Shown: piece after piece, positions 58,375 to 64,000 of the stretch
Layout of the letters: the number at the start of each line of letters is the position of its first letter
Numbering within the stretch: position 1 is the stretch's first letter
Assembly (NCBI GenBank): GCA_014905825.1
Contig: JACGCN010000009.1
Span: 558,001 to 622,000, forward strand
DNA length: 64,000 bases
Direction: 5' to 3'
Source: Lyophyllum atratum
Taxonomy: Eukaryota > Basidiomycota > Agaricomycetes > Agaricales > Lyophyllaceae
Position numbers and translations under genes: made by a program
The notes under the pieces: generated by a model
The model's input: the letters and a program-made list of their open reading frames with translations, nothing else
The model's database searches: none
Told to the model about the DNA's origin: nothing

Positions 58375-59838
58375 GGAGAACGGGGAGGAAAAGGCGCTTA
58401 GGCGCTATCGTTCACATTCCCTTCTATCTAGACTGCCCTGCACATATCATGATCATATCCACTGTTCATACGACCACCTCACGACACAGACGAGTATCAT
58501 ACGTCATTCAACATACACCATACCCCGTACACCCATACCACTCGACTAGACTCAGACACCATATCCTATATATCTATCCGTTAATACATGAACAAGGACA
58601 CGCACGAGACACGCTCGCTACGATGCATTCTATGGTTACATTCTACACTCCTTCCATTACAGACAACGGGCTCGCATCATGGACTCCGCTCTCTTTCCTT
58701 CCTTCTGTCTGTCTTTCTTTTCTTTTGTCTCCCACCAAGTTCCATTCCACCCACCTCCAATCCATCCAAAGGCCGAGGATGATATCACGCCACATGCCTT
58801 TTTCTTCCTACATTCTAGGACGCAGCCTCCATTTCACGCCATCACGCAGATACTTAGACTCTGAATCCCTCTCTCGTTATGCGGCGCCACCCATCGGCGT
58901 CATGTGTACCCATAATTAATTGCATTAATCAAAAATATGTATTTCAGGTGCACCGGGTGCCTGCTTCAGGAATCGACGGGGATGGTAGTGTGTCGGTGTG
59001 CCTTTGTGGCGGTTTTTCCTGCGTTTCCTGCTTTTCTTTTTTTTTCTTTTCCTTTTGGCGTTTTTGGGTGCATATATATGCGTACCCTGACTTCTTATTC
59101 TAGCTCATGTCCCTAGGTGGCACAAAGTTCATTTTACCTGTCGCTCCCGGGACCTTGCCACTTTTCGGGACCGGATCCGCCGGCAGGGGTTATGCCGCGA
59201 GTTGCTGTGGCGTCGGGGGTGCGTGTTCTTGGCTCTTGGATGCTTTGCGGAGGCTCCGAGTCGGGGCGAAGTTGATTTACATCCGACCTATCAGTGAAGC
59301 TCGCGCTCACTACCAACTTGGAAACTTGGAAGAGGGATGATGGGGAGACGGGGCTGGCGGTCCGGGTGAACTTCAATGATAGATCGGTCACGTGGTTGTT
59401 CCGCGCCAGGCGCCTTTTCTCCAACCATCGACTTCAAGGCAAGTCAAGAGGCCTGTCAGGAAGGGAGGGGAAGCGTTCCCGATACGATGAGGACAGGATC
59501 AGATTATGTCGCAATTCGTCACGAAAGTTTGTACAATCCCTGGAAGCTACAAGTATCCTGCCGACACTCTCCATTCCCCTACTAGAACAACGCCGAGTTT
59601 GGTGGAATCAGAGAAAGGACAAGAGAAGAAGTTACGTCGAATAATCCTATTTCTCCGGTCAACGAGCACACAAATAGGCGGCGTGCAAGCTCCGGATACG
59701 GGTGGCGAAATCAGCTGGACTTTTCCTTCTTCTCTCTCGGGCCGTAGCGAGGCAGCAAACGTTCGAGAGGGCCGCTGCATGTGTTCGCCCCGATAAATAT
59801 TCGAGGTGACCGGAAGATGACTCTTGATCCAACATACC
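58375..59838. other. No recognisable gene
   Basis: Pyrimidine-rich 3' flank (58680-58740), a T-rich tract at about 59035-59060, then unassigned sequence up to the GH43 gene. Confidence 0.45.
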
Positions 59839-61457
59839 ATGGTCTCATTCTTAGTAACTACGCTTTTCTCGTTGTTCGGTATTATTGCATCAGCAACCGC
59901 GTACCGCGTTCCAGGAAATGCGACGTTGGCCGCTCGTGCGGGGACGTTCTCTAATCCCTTGAATCAACAGAAGGTATGAGAAAATCCGCTCTCGGGTGTT
60001 GCACTGCCCGCTAACTTTTTTGAGGGTGCTGATCCCTGCATGCGTTTCCTGAACGGAAGATACTTCCTCACCTCGACGCAAAATACCAACATCGCCATGC
60101 GGTCAGCGACTACCATCGAAGGCCTCAAGACCGCACCCTCGCAGATTCTGTTCTCCGATTCTACTCCCGGAAGGTACGGGGTACGATCAACCTCCTTGGA
60201 CGCTCTTATCTTACACTTTCTTAGGAACTTCGACTTCTGGTAGGTTGTCTTGCGTAACACCAGTAGTAACTGACATATCCACGTGACATGGCGAAAAGGG
60301 CGCCCGAATTTTGGTTCGTACTTCATCTTGTCGAGTTCTCTCCCGGCTTATCACCAAGTAGGTTCCTTAACGGAAACTGGTACATGTAACGGCCATCCAT
60401 TCTCTACACAAAATGGCTATCAATGTGATAGCATAGATACTACGCCGTGGCTGGAAACGGGGACGACAACACTCACCGCTTGCACGTCCTGCGTGGTGGC
60501 ACGAACCCCAACGACCCCACTATCGGAACCTACGCCTACGTCAACTCCCTAATACCTACAAACTTCAACAAATGGGCCGTCGACGGCAGCATTCTTCAAC
60601 TCAACAACCAGCTCTACTTCATATTCTCGGGACAGAAGACCGACACTCCCTGGACGCAGTGTACGTATATCGTCCGGATGACCAGCCCCACTGCTCTCAG
60701 CGGGAACGCTGTGGAAATCAGTTGCCCGACTTTCAGCTGGGTAGGCTTTTTCTTTGCGGGCTCGTGGACTGGCTGACATTGAAGCTGGTGTATTTCAGGA
60801 AACCGCTGCTACCCCAGTCCAAGAGGGCCCTGGTAAGCAGTCTTCATTATTTCGCTGAGATCTGTCTCCGACAAAATTCACCAGAGGCTATCACCATCAA
60901 CGGCGTTACTCACGTAAGTGGAACGCGAAGTCACTAGTCGCGTGCACTAAACACGTTTATAGATTGTATATTCAGCCTCCCATTGCTCTACCGATGACTA
61001 CGTAAGTCTCGAAAGACTTCTCCGGCCTTAACAATACTGAAGCACACCCAAATAGGCTTTAGGCATGCTCACCTTGGCTTCGGGAGCCGACCCTACAGTC
61101 GCGAGCAGCTGGACAAAGGTTCGTTCACTCAATGAGTCCAGGCAGTCGGGAGTTCTCTTACCTCTTTCCTAGACTTCTACTCCAGTGTTCACGAAGAACA
61201 CGGCGGCACACGTATATGGCCCTGGACATCAGTATGTCTGTTTCCATATACATTCCACACCTCTCAACCTCCATTACCACAGTTTCATGTTCCAGAAGGG
61301 TACCAATTGGTACTTCGCCTATCACGGGAAGTCAGCACCTGGACAAGGGTGCGGCGATCTCAGAACGACCAGGGTACAGCCATTCAGCATCTCGGGTTCG
61401 AACCCGGTTTTCCCTGCTGCTGTGGCTTCTGGAGTTGCTGTCCCTGAGCCCGCATAA
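59839..61457 (+). CDS. Secreted glycoside hydrolase family 43 (arabinanase/arabinofuranosidase-like)
   Basis: Extracellular enzyme acting on arabinose- or xylose-containing plant polysaccharide. Twelve exons: 59839-59973, 60025-60173, 60225-60239, 60299-60313, 60362-60385, 60437-60740, 60799-60832, 60885-60913, 60963-61001, 61056-61118, 61173-61231 and 61283-61457, giving 346 residues. Signal peptide MVSFLVTTLFSLFGIIASATA. Five-bladed propeller features: catalytic-base Asp in GADPCMRFLNGRYFLT; WAPEFWFLNGNWYIYYA; FVDGSIL-like AVDGSILQLNNQLYFIFSG; general-acid Glu in VQEGPEAI, split by an intron; and AHVYGPGHHFMFQKG with the active-site His. Two consecutive 15-nt exons and a 24-nt exon are needed for frame. 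The substrate cannot be fixed from sequence alone. Confidence 0.92.
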
Positions 61458-62533
61458 GACTCTTATGATGTATGGGGCGTTGTATGATAGGAATTATATG
61501 TTCAACGTGGCACTTTCTGCAACGACTCTGCCTAATGGAGGCGAAAATGGACCTCCGTCGCGCAATTCATGCCTTGTAAACACATTATTTGGGAGTTTTC
61601 ACTTATTTAATTCTGTGGTCGTTTGAGGTGAATGAAGTTGATATTCCTCTGTGGTTGTTATCATTAGGGCTGCGCACCGCGCCGTGCCTTACGGGTTCGC
61701 TGCCTCATATGCACGGGTACGGTACGGAACCTCTGAGGCCAGGACTGCCTTTCAACGGGACGGATCGGACGGTAATTTAGCCGTCAGTGCCGTTGCGTTG
61801 AATGGCTGTCAAAGGAGCGGCGTATTCTGCCGTAGTCAGACCAGATTCTCGCGTTATCTTTCTTGAGGGGGAGAGAGACAAGCGATCATACTCACTACGG
61901 TATCACAGCCACAGGTGAACACGGACTAGACTCGAGTAGATTCCGGACTACAGATCATAGAGTGATCTTTAGAACAGAAGGTACCGGTATGCCTCTCAGG
62001 TCACGGACCTTCACGCACATGCAGCATAACATTCGGTAAATCGAGAAACTCCCTCCTTTCTTTCTTGAAAAGTTCAACAATGGCAACGACCCAGAACTTG
62101 CACACCGACATCGATCGTGTCGACCAGGTGAATGCAGTGCCCATCACGGTTAGATGTTGCGAATACAAAGAACATGAGACCTCTCTCTCAAGACTCGTTC
62201 CTTCGAGGTAGTTCGAGATCTATATATTCAGCATGGAGCAAGCTCGGGAGTGCTTGGGGCCTTGGGCCGACGTTTCATAGGATCTGGATCATTCGGGCAA
62301 CGATCTGGACAGGTTCTTGCATTATCAGCTCGGCATTATCCCCAAAGGATGAAAGTACCAACCACACCCCGTTATTTCCGCCTCTGGAAAACAGACATGT
62401 CACATAGACAATGCCACCTGCGGCAATACTGTATATGGTGGCGCGATCGTCCGCACAAGCCGTTCGTCACACGACGAAGACCCCCATCGCTTCGCTGAGG
62501 TTCATGGGTGAATTGATATGTTATCAAGCAAGG
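61458..62533. other. No firm gene
   Basis: A start-like ATG at 62080 (MATTQNLHTDIDRVDQ) followed by a GT donor could be a first exon, but no convincing downstream exon was found. Confidence 0.4.
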
Positions 62534-63917
62534 CTACCACACAGGATCCGTTTCCGGTGTCCTGTCAAAACAGACAGACAACTGATAGTCGCCAACCCGT
62601 CGCGCCCATCTATAAATCTTCAGTTTATCCCCCATAGCCTTCTCCGCCTCCGCGAATATTCTCGGATCCTCCGCCTTCTTCCAGTACACCTGAAAACTCT
62701 TCTGTCTATCGTACAGCAGCATCGACGCGTCGGACCCGAATTGGGAGAGCGATATCTGGAACTTGACGAGGAAGACCTTGTCGCCGTGGACGTTCGGTGG
62801 CGGCGCCTTGGGGTCCGTATGCTCGACTTGGGCCTGGACGTCGTGCATAGTGTCGAAGCGGTTGACGATGAAGCGGTAGTCCAATCCGCCCGTTTCCATG
62901 GTGAACGATATGGTGTGCCAGGTTCCGCCCTTCAGAGCGCGGCATTGTCCCTTGTGCTCCTTCCAGTGTTCGCGCTGACATTCTGGGATGATTGTATGCG
63001 CTTTCAGTGTTGGAACTGCTTCGGTGAGGCTATGGACATACCTTTGCCACAGTAAGCCACGGAAAGGCATTGTGTACATCTGCTGGTATTCTTCTTCCCG
63101 CATATCTCGCACCCGGGACTGTTGTTTAATTTCCCCAGATCCCGCATGTTCAGAGGGCCGATGGGAACGAGGAACGTAAGACGATGGTCCGCCTCCATTG
63201 TTTCGCGGCGAGGTTTATAGGATGAACTTATACGTTTCGAATTCATGGCGAAGAGCTTCAGAGCGCATCTCCGCTCCAGATCGGTGGTGGAGACCGCGAC
63301 AACATCGGCGCCCCGAAACATCAGACCCAGATGGTCGTGTAACGTCATATTGCTCGCCCTATAGACGACTCTGTACAGCAACGAAAACAGAGGAACGTTG
63401 GGGTCACCCCCGAGAGAGAAGACTTGGACGATCTGGAGAAGACTCGCCACTTGAGTTGACGCAGCAGGAGAAAGCGAAAATCATAATCACTCGCCCGAAC
63501 AACGATGCACCACTCCCCTTGCTTGTCGTTCAGAGCAAAGACCTTGTGGCCCCGATCGTAGCCGTTCGCGAATCCCAGAACAATTTGCCTGACTTCCGTG
63601 AATGTGTCTTCCTTGGCCGATGACGTTGGACGCGGTTTCCGGTGGAAGCCGTCCATCATGTTCTGGTACGCCTCCTTCAGATTCCCTCGCGAGACGGCCT
63701 CGAGTAACGGTGTTGAGGAAGTCCATGTGGGTAAGGTCGCTGGGTTGACAGGAGATACGGGAGCCAACAAGTCATGGAATCTCTGAGCGCCGTCCAGTGC
63801 TTGGTGAAGCCGTTTATTCAGGTCGTCGTCGGAAATTTTCGTGTTCTTCGGGAGCTTGATGCCCATGCAGTCCAATAGAAGGAGAACATCTCCGCGATCG
63901 ATGTCGAATGAGCTCAT
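62534..63917 (-). CDS. MYND zinc-finger protein
   Basis: Exons on the minus strand: 63917-63491, 63449-63042 and 62982-62534, 427 residues. The N-terminal half has a helical region with an ankyrin-like TPLLEAVSRGNLKEAYQNM. The middle is unassigned (VQVFSLGGDPNVPLFSLLYR, LHDHLGLMFRGADVVAV). The MYND finger is CEICGKKNTSRCTQCLSVAYCGKECQREHWKEHKGQC, spanning intron 2, with all seven Cys and the His. A C-terminal segment follows it (SLSQFGSDASMLLYDRQKSF). The first intron is only 41 nt (63490-63450, GTGATT...CAAG); the alternative is a one-base frameshift at about 63450. Such MYND proteins are numerous in mushroom genomes and their roles are mostly unknown. Confidence 0.8.
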
Positions 63918-64000
63918 GGTGGCAAATTTGCGATGGAGGAGAAGGGGTTCAAGAATCAACTTGGCTATTGTTTGGATCGCAGGGTTGGGCCAAATTGATG

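Noticed and set aside
58284..58919. 211-codon frame after the F-box-like gene
   Set aside because: It overlaps the Gly-Lys tail of the gene in another frame and is low-complexity His/Thr/Ser with no motif; treated as a shadow.

Overview
The window is nuclear DNA of a filamentous basidiomycete, most likely an Agaricomycete. The evidence is dense multi-exon genes with GT/AG introns of about 45-60 nt, micro-exons of 6-16 nt, several F-box proteins of the 'RLPPEIL...VSHVC.W...LW' type common in mushroom-forming fungi, an SR-kinase-like protein, a trichodiene-synthase-like terpene cyclase and a secreted GH43 enzyme. Exon borders below were read by hand from splice signals and reading-frame continuity; none is backed by transcript data.

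Layout. 1-2.8 kb: no recognisable gene. 2.8-12.4 kb: RPS14 (uS11); a broken copy of a glycerol-3-phosphate acyltransferase (GAT); an SRPK-like kinase; the last two exons of deoxyhypusine hydroxylase on the minus strand; an intact GAT gene; a large RING-finger protein. 12.6-17.4 kb: a mosaic of segmental duplications. It holds a duplicated unknown segment, the first of three members of an unknown small-protein family, an F-box gene, and a third GAT fragment fused to the second copy of the duplicated segment. 18-24.5 kb: a palindromic element, a minus-strand F-box gene, an R-SNARE (VAMP7/Nyv1 type), a dispersed-repeat copy and ORC5. 25.2-29.2 kb: a possible PD-(D/E)XK nuclease-fold protein, then a tandem array carrying the other two members of the small-protein family. 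30-33 kb: a second RING-finger protein with a tandem-repeat upstream region. 36-48.9 kb: SEC61 beta, a SET/MYND-like methyltransferase, a seven-bladed-propeller lactonase, an F-box gene, GLE1 and triosephosphate isomerase. 49-64 kb: an F-box remnant, the terpene cyclase, a field of tRNA-derived repeats, an F-box-like Gly/Ser-rich protein, a GH43 arabinanase/arabinofuranosidase-like enzyme and a MYND-finger protein.

Housekeeping genes (RPS14, SEC61B, GLE1, TPI, ORC5, SNARE, GAT) are interspersed with fast-evolving accessory genes (F-box, RING, small-protein family, PD-(D/E)XK candidate, terpene cyclase). There is no operon-like organisation. The most unusual content is the three-member unknown family with its tandem duplication unit, the GAT-derived chimera, the tRNA-derived repeat cluster next to the terpene cyclase, and the nuclease-fold candidate.
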